From JAJCYL01 sp963664285 (lineage in GTDB: Bacteria > Bacteroidota > Bacteroidia > Cytophagales > Cyclobacteriaceae): a stretch of DNA of 64,000 nt. The notes under the pieces were generated by a model. It made no database searches. It was not told the DNA's origin and saw nothing but the letters and a program-made list of their open reading frames with translations. Of the stretch, positions 36,046 to 44,733 are shown in pieces (the stretch's first letter is position 1; each line of letters begins with the position of its first letter). The position numbers and the translations under genes were made by a program. The DNA lies in the NCBI GenBank assembly GCA_963664285.2, contig CAXXNX010000054.1, positions 99,551-163,550 of the forward strand. Direction: 5' to 3'.

Positions 36046-37542
36046 ATGGGGTTAATCCGAAAACTTGCCGGAGAAACTGCACTCTATGGTGTAAGTAGTA
36101 TTGTTGGGAGATTACTCAATTACTTCCTTGTCCCACTTTATACAGCTGTATTTGCACCTTCTGAATATGGTATTGTCACTGAATTGTATGCCTACCTTGC
36201 CTTTCTGAACATTATTTATGTATATGGACTGGAAACGGCCTATTTCAGGTTCAGTACAAGGAAAAATGCAAATGAGGGTGAAATCTATAACCTCGCAGTT
36301 ACATCAATATTTTTAACATCACTGACTTTAAGCTCAGTTCTTTTCCTATTTGCACCGGAGATTAGTCATCTCCTAGGCTACCCGGATAGGTCCAACCTGA
36401 TCACCTGGATTGCAGGAATCCTGGCAATTGATGCTATTGTAGCTATCCCATTTGCGAGACTTAGATTGCAAGGCAAAGCGAAATATTTTGTATTTGTCAA
36501 ACTGACCAATATTTCAGTCAATGTTTTCCTCAATCTTTTTTTGATTGTCGTTGTTCCCCGAATGGTAAATGGTGAACTGCCCTTTGCAGGCCTAGTAAAA
36601 ACCATTTACAATCCCGCCTGGGGTATTGAGTACATTTTTTTGTCCAACCTCATTGCCAATTTCTTATTGGTACTACTTCTATGGAAATCGTATTCAAACC
36701 TCAAGTTTAGTTTTTCATGGAAACCACTCCAACCTTTATTGATATATGCGTATCCTATTCTCTTTACCGGACTGGCAGGGGTAACTAACGAGATGCTATC
36801 AAGAGCTATGCTCCGCCACTGGCTGCCAGAAGGATTTTATGGGGACCAAACCAACCTTGCCGCGCTTGGTGTTTTTGGTGCATGTTATAAGGTCTCAGTG
36901 TTCATGACCCTGGCAGTTCAGGCTTTTCGTTACGCAGCAGAGCCCTTCTTTTTTAGCAATGCGACTGATAAGAACTCACCGACCTTGTTCGCTAACCTAA
37001 TGCATTGGTTTATCATCTTTGGCGCTTTCTCCTTCCTGGTAATTAGCTTGAATCTTGATTTGATAGGATATTTATTTTTAAGATCATCGGAATATAGAGA
37101 GGGATTATACATTGTTCCATATTTGTTACTGGGAGGACTTTTTCTTGGCATCTTTTATAACCTTTCTGTGTGGTACAAACTAACAGATCAAACAATCTAT
37201 GGCGCTTATCTTTCAGTGGGCGGCGCTACATTGACCATTGTATTTAACCTTCTTCTTATCCCGATCCTTGGCTACCTGGGAAGTGCGGTGACGACCTTAA
37301 TTACCTATGCAGGTATGACTGTTGCAAGTTACTTTATTGGAAGAAAAAAGTTCCCCGTGCCCTACCTGGTTTCCAGGGGACTTTTCTATTTGCTAATTGC
37401 CACTATACTACTCATAGTCACCTATATACTTCCATCATCTTTACTCTTCTCTATCATTGCCAGATTTATTGCTGCGGGTATTTTTATTTTGTTTGTAATA
37501 ATTATTGAGAGGAAAAACTTAAGGAACCTGTCCAACTCTTGA
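36046..37542 (+). CDS. Polysaccharide/lipid-linked oligosaccharide flippase (Wzx-like, MOP superfamily)
   Basis: This encodes a 498-residue protein with about 14 predicted membrane segments and the N-terminal signature of the polysaccharide transporter family (LAGETALYGVSSIVGRLLNYFLVPLYT). Such proteins flip lipid-linked sugars from the inner to the outer face of the cytoplasmic membrane. No glycosyltransferase genes are nearby, so the substrate is unknown. In Bacteroidota a stand-alone copy next to housekeeping genes is common. It follows the hydratase gene by 10 bp. ATG start, complete. Confidence 0.85.
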   Translation: MGLIRKLAGETALYGVSSIVGRLLNYFLVPLYTAVFAPSEYGIVTELYAYLAFLNIIYVYGLETAYFRFSTRKNANEGEIYNLAVTSIFLTSLTLSSVLFLFAPEISHLLGYPDRSNLITWIAGILAIDAIVAIPFARLRLQGKAKYFVFVKLTNISVNVFLNLFLIVVVPRMVNGELPFAGLVKTIYNPAWGIEYIFLSNLIANFLLVLLLWKSYSNLKFSFSWKPLQPLLIYAYPILFTGLAGVTNEMLSRAMLRHWLPEGFYGDQTNLAALGVFGACYKVSVFMTLAVQAFRYAAEPFFFSNATDKNSPTLFANLMHWFIIFGAFSFLVISLNLDLIGYLFLRSSEYREGLYIVPYLLLGGLFLGIFYNLSVWYKLTDQTIYGAYLSVGGATLTIVFNLLLIPILGYLGSAVTTLITYAGMTVASYFIGRKKFPVPYLVSRGLFYLLIATILLIVTYILPSSLLFSIIARFIAAGIFILFVIIIERKNLRNLSNS

Positions 37543-37570
37543 GTCGTTGTAATAACTTTATCACTCCAAT

Positions 37571-39688
37571 ATGAATAATTTAATTTCAACTTTCTTCACT
37601 GCATTATTTCTGAGCTCAACCGTTACAATAAGCAGTTGTGGTTCTCAGCAAACGGATAGTGCACACAAAGGAACTCCAAATGGGTTGATTAACGAAACAA
37701 GCCCCTACCTGTTGATGCACGCTTATAACCCTGTATACTGGGAGCCCTGGGGTAACGAGGCCTTGTCAAAAGCTCAGAAGAATGACAAATTGTTAATCAT
37801 TAGTATTGGTTATGCTGCCTGTCATTGGTGCCATGTGATGGAAAAAGAATCTTTTTCAGACAGTGCTGTTGCGCTCTTAATGAATGATAATTTCATTTCC
37901 ATCAAGGTGGACCGTGAGGAGCGTCCGGATATTGACCAGGTCTATATGGATGCGGCAGTGCTTATCAATGGAAGAGGTGGTTGGCCTCTAAACATCATTG
38001 CACTTCCTGATGGAAAACCGGTTTATGCCGGCACTTATTACCCAAAGGACAATTGGGTCAAAGTGCTTAGCTTTTTCCGCGATACCTACCAAAATGAACG
38101 TCAAAAGATCCTGGACCAGGCAGAACAAGTGACTCAAGGGTTAGCCTCAATGGACTTGGTTAATTTCAATGAAGAGGAGAACGAATTTACCAGGGATAAT
38201 TTTGAGAATTACATGAATCGTATTCTTATAAATATTGACATGCAAAAGGGGGGCAGAAAAGGTGCTCCGAAATTTCCAACTCCCATTGTCTTCGAAACAT
38301 TGCTGGAGATTGCCTATCATACTGAAAATGAAAAAGCTCTGGACGCTGTAAAGATTACGGTCGATAATATGGCTAATGGAGGTATTTATGATCACCTGGG
38401 AGGTGGTTTTTCCAGGTATAGTACTGATGCCAATTGGAAAGTACCTCACTTTGAAAAAATGTTGTACGACAATGCACAATTAGTAAGCTTATATAGTCAT
38501 GCCTTTCAAATAACGAAAAATCCTCTTTATGAGCAAAAAGCAAAGGAAACAATAACATTTACCAACAGAGACTTGAGGGACGAAAACGGCGGTTATTACT
38601 CATCACTAGATGCTGATAGCGATGGAGAAGAAGGCAAATTCTATGTATGGAAAGCTTCTGAAATAAGAGCGTTGTTAGGTGAAGACACGGAGATTTTTCT
38701 TGAAGCATACCAGTCTGCAGAATCAGGCAATTGGGAAGAAGGAAAGAACATTCTATATCGCAGAGCTGATGACCTGGAAAGAATTGGTAAGAAGTTTAAT
38801 AGAACACCAGAACACATAAATGATATACTCAAGTTATCAAATATTGAGCTATTCAAGGCCCGGAAGAAAAGAGTATCACCTCCTTTGGATGATAAAATTC
38901 TGACTTCCTGGAACGGTCTAATGATCAAAGGTTTGATAGACGCATATTTCGCTTTTCAGAACGAAACTTACCTTCATGATGCATTGAAGACTGCTGAATT
39001 TGTTGTTGACAATCAACTAAGGATTGACGGCGGGTTAAACAGAAGTTATAAAGACGGTAGATCTTCCATAAATGGATTCCTGGACGATTATTCTTTTACC
39101 ATCGAAGCCTTTATCGGGTTATATGAAGCTACTTTCGATGAAAGATGGCTAAAGAGAGCAGATGAATTGATGAGCTACGCTCGTACCAATTTCTTGAATA
39201 TAGAGTCACAGATGTTTTACTACACTTCAGTGAAAGATGACCCGTTAATTGCCAGGAAAACTGAATTGGCCGATAATGTAATTCCAGCATCAAACTCTTC
39301 CATAGCTCACAGTCTCTATCAATTAGGCCATTATTTTTATCGGGAAATGGACATAAAGCATGCAAAGCAGATGTTGAATAACATGATGGCTACTCTAGAG
39401 CAAAACCCCTATTATTATTCAAACTGGATAAGGCTATACGCCAAAATAAGCTATCCTTTTTACGAAGTAGCTATTGTAGGCGACGAAGCTGGTATTAAGC
39501 GGAATAACCTGTTTGCTCGTTATATTCCCAACGCCATTATTATCGGTGGAAAGGATGAGGGATCTCTGGAGTTACTGGAGGATAAGAAAGTTGATGGCCG
39601 CACCATGATCTATGTCTGCGAAAACAAGACATGTAGATTGCCAGTTACCGAACCTGAGAGAGCACTTACTTTAATTTCAGCAAATTAG
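37571..39688 (+). CDS. DUF255/YyaL-like thioredoxin-domain lipoprotein
   Basis: This encodes a 705-residue protein of the YyaL/SPATA20 family. The N-terminus is a lipoprotein signal (TVTISSCGSQQ lipobox). A thioredoxin-like domain follows with the motif GYAACHWCHVMEKESF (CxxC) at about residue 85. The rest is an (alpha/alpha)6 barrel like N-acylglucosamine 2-epimerases (NGGIYDHLGGGFSRYSTD, LTSWNGLMIKGL). The family is widespread but its reaction is not established. The lipobox suggests attachment to the envelope. It starts 28 bp after the flippase. Complete. Confidence 0.87.
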   Translation: MNNLISTFFTALFLSSTVTISSCGSQQTDSAHKGTPNGLINETSPYLLMHAYNPVYWEPWGNEALSKAQKNDKLLIISIGYAACHWCHVMEKESFSDSAVALLMNDNFISIKVDREERPDIDQVYMDAAVLINGRGGWPLNIIALPDGKPVYAGTYYPKDNWVKVLSFFRDTYQNERQKILDQAEQVTQGLASMDLVNFNEEENEFTRDNFENYMNRILINIDMQKGGRKGAPKFPTPIVFETLLEIAYHTENEKALDAVKITVDNMANGGIYDHLGGGFSRYSTDANWKVPHFEKMLYDNAQLVSLYSHAFQITKNPLYEQKAKETITFTNRDLRDENGGYYSSLDADSDGEEGKFYVWKASEIRALLGEDTEIFLEAYQSAESGNWEEGKNILYRRADDLERIGKKFNRTPEHINDILKLSNIELFKARKKRVSPPLDDKILTSWNGLMIKGLIDAYFAFQNETYLHDALKTAEFVVDNQLRIDGGLNRSYKDGRSSINGFLDDYSFTIEAFIGLYEATFDERWLKRADELMSYARTNFLNIESQMFYYTSVKDDPLIARKTELADNVIPASNSSIAHSLYQLGHYFYREMDIKHAKQMLNNMMATLEQNPYYYSNWIRLYAKISYPFYEVAIVGDEAGIKRNNLFARYIPNAIIIGGKDEGSLELLEDKKVDGRTMIYVCENKTCRLPVTEPERALTLISAN

Positions 39689-40582
39689 TAGCCGCTACCA
39701 GTAGATTCAGATGGTTCTGAAATGGCGAAAGCCCTTAACCCGAAAAATTCATAGTAGACAATAAAAAACAGGCATAAATTGCTTATATTGAGATAGTTAG
39801 ACAACAAAATAAGCAATTAATTTATGCCTGAATATAAGGAAAAAGATACCGTATTTTATCGAGGAAAACAAGCTTTTAAATTTGATTTTTCAGCATCAGC
39901 GATTAGCTCAGACGGAGCGATATTGTTAAGTGAAAAAGTAGAGAGAAAGACTGGTCTATTAAAAAGCTTCGCCGCACTGATTCCTGACTATCGAAACCCC
40001 TTTTTTATCGAATACACTTATGAAGAAATGCTTCGCCAACGGGTGTTTTTAATGATGCAGGGCTATCAGGATTGCAATGACGAACAAAAACTCCGAGAGG
40101 ATCCGGTGATCCGTAAAGTACTAGATAGCGGATTATGTTCCCAGCCTACTTTAAGTCGATTTGAAAACAAGGCCGATCGGAGTCTGATCTACCAGATGAG
40201 TCAATGGTTTGTAGACCGTTATGTAGAGGAGTTGAAAGAGAAGACTGGTCAAATCATCATTGATGTAGATGGTACCGATGACCCTACTCATGGATCCCAA
40301 CAACTCAGTTTGTATAATGGCTATTATGGACAGACTATGTACCATGAGTTGTTCTTTAAGGACGGGAACACCGGTCAGGTCATTTTACCAGTACTACGTC
40401 CGGGCAATTGTCACTCCAACAAATGGTTTGTGGCCTTATTGAAAAGGATTGTCATTAAAATCAGAAAAAAACTGCCCTCAGTAAAGATCCTTATTCGAGC
40501 GGATAGTGGCTTTTCAGGAGCATCTTTTTATCGGATAGCTAAGCAGTTTGACCTTCAATTTTGTTTAGGTATTAGTAGTAAT

Positions 40583-41654
40583 AGCTAAGTTCTAAATAAC
40601 ACAGCAATTATTATCTTCGCTATATGATATCAAGTCAAGAGATCAAAAATTTATTTGCACAATTGCCGATAAGTTCCCAAACCGAATTGTTGGATGAGTT
40701 GCTCCAGGAGCAGGAATTACAAGGCAAAGTATTGATTGCCGCTCAACAACAAATAGCAGAGAAAAGAAAGAAGAAACCCTGTCCAAATTGCACAAGCGAG
40801 AAGGTATATAAGAGGGGCAGACAAAAAGGTGTGCAGATGTATCAGTGCAATGAATGTAAAAGATGGTACAGTGAAACAACAGGGACACCTTTGTATGACA
40901 TCAAGCTTAAATCAAAATGGCAATCTTATCTGCGCTGCATGGAGCAGGGCATGCCGATAAAAAAGATAGCAAAACAAATCGGAATAAGCATCCAGACAAG
41001 CTTCGACTGGCGGCATAAGATATTGAGTTCACTAAATGAGTTTGTTCCCGAACAGTTATCCTCGGAAGTAGAATATGATGAATTGGAACTGGCACTTAAC
41101 AACAAGGGCAGTCGAAATTTAGATAGGGCAGCAAGAAAGAGGGGAAACGATTTCATACGGAATATGGGAAAGGAAGAGGTCACAGTTGTCCAGGTAGTAA
41201 CAGCGGTTGAACGCAAGGGGGAGAAGTACCTTAAAGCTGTTGCATCAAAACGGCTGAGCAAAGAAGAAATTTCAAAGGCATTGGATGGGAAGTTGGCCTA
41301 CGGTGCAACCTTGATTACAGATAAGCACCCTTCTTATAAGGCTTTTGCCAAAGACAACCCCTCCATAAAGCACAAAGCGCTATTGGCCAAAGATCATGTG
41401 GATAGAGATGATAAAACAATCCATCTGCAAAAAGTAAACAATGTTCACACTCAACTTAGGACATTCTTACGCCCATTCAATGGTGTCAGTTCCAAATATT
41501 TGCAAAACTACCTGAATTGGTATGCTTATGCTGACCGAATAAGAGAGAGTAAAACAACTTTGAAACAATGGTTTCTGACTATGCTATTAACGGATCAAGC
41601 CTATCATCTGTATGAGCTATTTAAACAAAATGCTGTTATAATTAGAACTTAGCT
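40583..41654 (+). mobile_element. IS1595-type element
   Basis: This is a 1072-bp element with perfect inverted ends AGCTAAGTTCTAA and an 8-bp target duplication GTAGTAAT (40575-40582 and 41655-41662). The boundaries are exact because the uninterrupted IS1380 sequence is known. The right inverted repeat contains the transposase stop codon. Confidence 0.93.
40624..41652 (+). CDS. IS1595-type transposase
   Basis: This encodes a 342-residue transposase. An N-terminal zinc ribbon (CPNCTSEKVYKRG ... CNEC) and a helix-turn-helix precede the ISXO2-like catalytic domain. Its acidic residues lie in VEYDELELAL and LITDKHPSYKAF. The closing segment NNVHTQLRTFLRPFNGVS is typical of the family. ATG start, complete, stop inside the element's right repeat. 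Confidence 0.88.
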   Translation: MISSQEIKNLFAQLPISSQTELLDELLQEQELQGKVLIAAQQQIAEKRKKKPCPNCTSEKVYKRGRQKGVQMYQCNECKRWYSETTGTPLYDIKLKSKWQSYLRCMEQGMPIKKIAKQIGISIQTSFDWRHKILSSLNEFVPEQLSSEVEYDELELALNNKGSRNLDRAARKRGNDFIRNMGKEEVTVVQVVTAVERKGEKYLKAVASKRLSKEEISKALDGKLAYGATLITDKHPSYKAFAKDNPSIKHKALLAKDHVDRDDKTIHLQKVNNVHTQLRTFLRPFNGVSSKYLQNYLNWYAYADRIRESKTTLKQWFLTMLLTDQAYHLYELFKQNAVIIRT

Positions 41655-42443
41655 GTAGTAATGAAGTTTTAAAGACTTTTACCAAACAGACTATCATTGA
41701 AGTAAAAAAGGAATATGCTTCAAAAATCATCAAACATCAAGAGTTTGTTGGCCCGTTTACTTACCAGGCCAAAAGCTGGGATCGTTCTGAAAAGCTGTAC
41801 GCCAAAGTGGAGTCTACCGGAAAAGGAATGAATGTCCGTTACTTTGTGAGCAACTTTGAAGCGATGACCGCTCAACAGATTTACTTTGATTTTTATGTCA
41901 AGCGAGGTGATGCCAGTGAAAATCGAATAAAGGAACTCAAAAACATGACTTATTCCGACCGGCTTTCCTGTCATCGCTACTGGGCCAATTTCATGCGTTT
42001 AATCATCGCTACCCTCTGTTATGAAATGTTCCGGCAGATTAAATTATTAATTGCCAAAACAAAACACCACTTTGCTAAACGATGGCAAGTGGACAATATC
42101 CGGCTTTACCTGATGAAGGTTGGGGCGTGCCTGAAAGAAAGGAAAAGATCATTGACAATACAATTCTCAAGAGCCTTTAGATATCAATACCTGCTGGGCG
42201 ATTTGCTTACGGTGAACTGACCGATCAGTTAAACAGTTTAGTTTAATCAAAAAAATGTTCTTCCATAAGAACACAATAGAGCTTTGACTGAAAATTGAAA
42301 AATTCTAACAAAAAAACGCTCTAATGTCCTTTGAAATCCAGAAACCTGGTTGATCTTCAAATTAATACATACACTCCAATCAAAAATAGTTAGCAACCCA
42401 TTATTAATCCCAAAATTGGTGGCCTATGAATAATGCGGGTTAA

Positions 42444-42531
42444 GCTTAGTAGTGCGCTTTTCATCTTCCTGCATCATGGCCGTGTAGCCTTCGATGTCTG
42501 TGAACATTATGGCAGCCAACTTTCTCTTCAT
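42444..42531 (-). pseudogene. Class III adenylate/guanylate cyclase, N-terminal scrap
   Basis: From ATG 42531 the frame reads MKRKLAAIMFTDIEGYTAMM and then QEDEKRTTK before reaching the TTAA of IS1380 copy E. MFTDIEGYT is the metal-binding start of class III nucleotidyl cyclase domains. The rest of the gene is not found on the other side of copy E, so it was deleted, probably by recombination between IS copies. Confidence 0.75.
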
Positions 42532-42576
42532 AGAGGAGCGAAATAACTTTTAGCAAAGTAGCTCCTATAAAGTTAA

Positions 42577-44149
42577 CCCGCATTATTAAGGCCACCAATT
42601 TTGGGATTAATAATGGGTTGCTAACTATTTTTGATTGGAGTGTATCGTATTAATTTGAAGATCAACCAGGTTTCTGGATCTCAAAGGACATTAGAGCGTT
42701 TTTTTGTTGAATTTTTCTCAGTCAAAGCTCTATTGTGTTCTTATGGAAGAACATTTTTTTGATTTCAAACTGTTTAATGATCGGTCAGTTCACCGTAAGC
42801 AAATAGCAGGTATTGATATCTAAAGGCTCTTGAGAATTGTAAATGATCTTTTCCTTTCTTTCAGGCACGCCCCAACCTTCATCAGGTAAACCGGATATTG
42901 TCCACTTGCCATCGTTTAGCAAAGTGGTGTTTTGTTTTGGCAATTAATAATTTAATCTGCCGGAACATTTCATAACAGAGGGTAGCGATGATTAAACGCA
43001 TAAAATTGGCCCAGTAGCGATGACAGGAAAGCCGGTCGGAATAAGTCATGTTTTTGAGTTCCTTTATTCGATTTTCACTGGCATCACCTCGCTTGACATA
43101 AAAATCAAAGTTCTGTTGAGCGGTCATCGCTTCAAAGTTGCTCACAAAGTAACGGACATTCATTCCTTTTCCGGTAGACTCCACTTTGGCGTACAGCTTT
43201 TCAGAACGATCCCAGCTTTTGGCCTGGTAAGTAAACGGGCCAACAAACTCTTGATGTTTGATGATTTTTAGCATATTCCTTTTTTACTTCAATGATAGTC
43301 TGTTTGGTAAAAGTCTTTAAAACTTCATTACTACTAATACCTAAACAAAATTGAAGGTCAAACTGCTTAGCTATCCGATAAAAAGATGCTCCTGAAAAGC
43401 CACTATCCGCTCGAATAAGGATCTTTACTGAGGGCAGTTTTTTTCTGATTTTAATGACAATCCTTTTCAATAAGGCCACAAACCATTTGTTGGAGTGACA
43501 ATTGCCCGGACGTAGTACTGGTAAAATGACCTGACCGGTGTTCCCGTCCTTAAAGAACAACTCATGGTACATAGTCTGTCCATAATAATTATACAAACTG
43601 AGTTGTTGGGATCCATGAGTAGGGTCATCGGTACCATCTACATCAATGATGATTTGACCAGTCTTCTCTTTCAACTCCTCTACATAACGGTCTACAAACC
43701 ATTGACTCATCTGGTAGATCAGACTCCGATCGGCCTTGTTTTCAAATCGACTTAAAGTAGGCTGGGAACATAATCCGCTATCTAGTACTTTACGGATCAC
43801 CGGATCCTCTCGGAGTTTTTGTTCGTCATTGCAAACCTGATAGCCCTGCATCATTAAAAACACCCGTTGGCGAAGCATTTCTTCATAAGTGTATTCGATA
43901 AAAAAGGGGTTTCGATAGTCAGGAATCAGTGCGGCGAAGCAGACCAGTCTTTCTCTCTACTTTTTCACTTAACAATATCGCTCCGTCTGAGCTAATCGCT
44001 GATGCTGAAAAATCAAATTTAAAAGCTTGTTTTCCTCGATAAAAACGGTATCTTTTTCCTTATATTTAGGCATAAATTAATTGCTTATTTTGTTGCTCAA
44101 TATAAGCAATTTATGCCTGTTTTTTATTGTCTACTATGAATTTTTCGGG
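42577..44149 (-). mobile_element. IS1380-type element, copy F (deletion-worn)
   Basis: TTAA flanks it at 42573-42576 and 44150-44153. Against the intact copies it is 1573 bp long, with at least ten small deletions of 1-11 bp and only a few substitutions. Both ends and the leader hairpin arms are still recognisable. It can probably still be moved by transposase from other copies. Confidence 0.92.
42785..44073 (-). pseudogene. IS1380 transposase with many small deletions
   Basis: The catalytic segments remain readable (DVDGTDDPTHGS, ADSGFSG, RGDASENRIK). Several deletions shift the frame: for example 11 bp near 43940, a few bases near 43270 and more near the 3' end. Some deletions are multiples of three. 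Not functional. Confidence 0.92.
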
Positions 44150-44153
44150 TTAA

Positions 44154-44520
44154 GTCCTACACGTGATATTGTAAATCCGCATCGGAGTTTTGATTGCTTT
44201 CCTACATCGCTTATCATAGAAGTATGGTTCCAAGACTTGAAAGGGCTGAGAAGGCCAGGATACTCCGGCTTTCCATCAGGGGTTAAAACCACCAATTCAC
44301 CGTCAATCAATGCATCCTGAAAACTCATTGGCCCCAATGCATCCTTTACTTCGGGAACCTTTCAGTTATCTCTATCTTGTTTTTGCTCAACAGCCGAATC
44401 GCTCCACCTCTTATTTCAGCCATGCACCTAATTCCATCCCATTTGATTCATAGAGGTATTGATCTGTAAATGCAAAATCATTTGGCCTACTGGCCACCTT
44501 CATATAATCCCAATCAAGCA
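44154..44520 (-). pseudogene. LigD-type ATP-dependent DNA ligase fragment
   Basis: Reading minus through two missing bases gives MKVASRPNDFAFTDQYLYES, then WDGIRCMAEIRGGAIRLLS, then ITERFPEV-KDALGPMSFQD, then ALIDGELVVL. This is the adenylation domain of a LigD-like ligase: motif KxDGxR followed by LIDGELVVL. The first missing base falls in the codon for the catalytic Lys before WDG. The second is in the C-run of TTCCC near 44362. The 3' side is cut by IS1380 copy F. A dead scrap of a double-strand-break repair gene. Confidence 0.72.
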
Positions 44521-44733
44521 CTAATCAAAGTTACCCGATCATTCCGGTATAATATGTTGTTTGTAACCCGCGAGAGTTGAATATCTTGTAGCCAACCCAA
44601 GTGATTGGAGAATAGGCTACTCTCAGGGCTTTAAATGGAGCAAATCAGTATAATATGCTTAATTATTACTTAGATTGTTAGACTGACCAAACATTATGTC
44701 CCAATCCTATATAGTTTGTGCCAGTTCATAATT
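44521..44733. other. Unassigned stretch before the ISNCY element
   Basis: Minus-strand frames contain protein-like pieces (LRVAYSPITWVGYKIF, LQTTYYTGMIG) with stops between. This may be another decayed gene; no family recognised. Confidence 0.3.

Larger units (their letters stand above)
39824..42220 (+). pseudogene. IS1380 transposase split by IS1595-type insertion
   Basis: The first 252 codons (39824-40582) and the last part (41655 or 41663 to 42220) match the 438-residue transposase exactly. The break is just after the second catalytic Asp region, at LGISSN. The inserted element makes the N-terminal frame stop after two more codons. Confidence 0.93.
39739..42439 (+). mobile_element. IS1380-type element, copy E, interrupted by IS1595-type element
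   Basis: TTAA flanks it at 39735-39738 and 42440-42443. Removing 1080 bp (the IS1595-type element plus one 8-bp duplication) leaves the standard 1621 bp. It has the same diagnostic variant as copy A. Its two flanks are a YyaL-like gene and the tip of a nucleotidyl cyclase gene. Confidence 0.94.

Noticed and set aside
44521..44733. Possible membrane or enzyme gene on the minus strand
   Set aside because: Only short pieces between stops and no recognisable motif; kept as an unassigned stretch.
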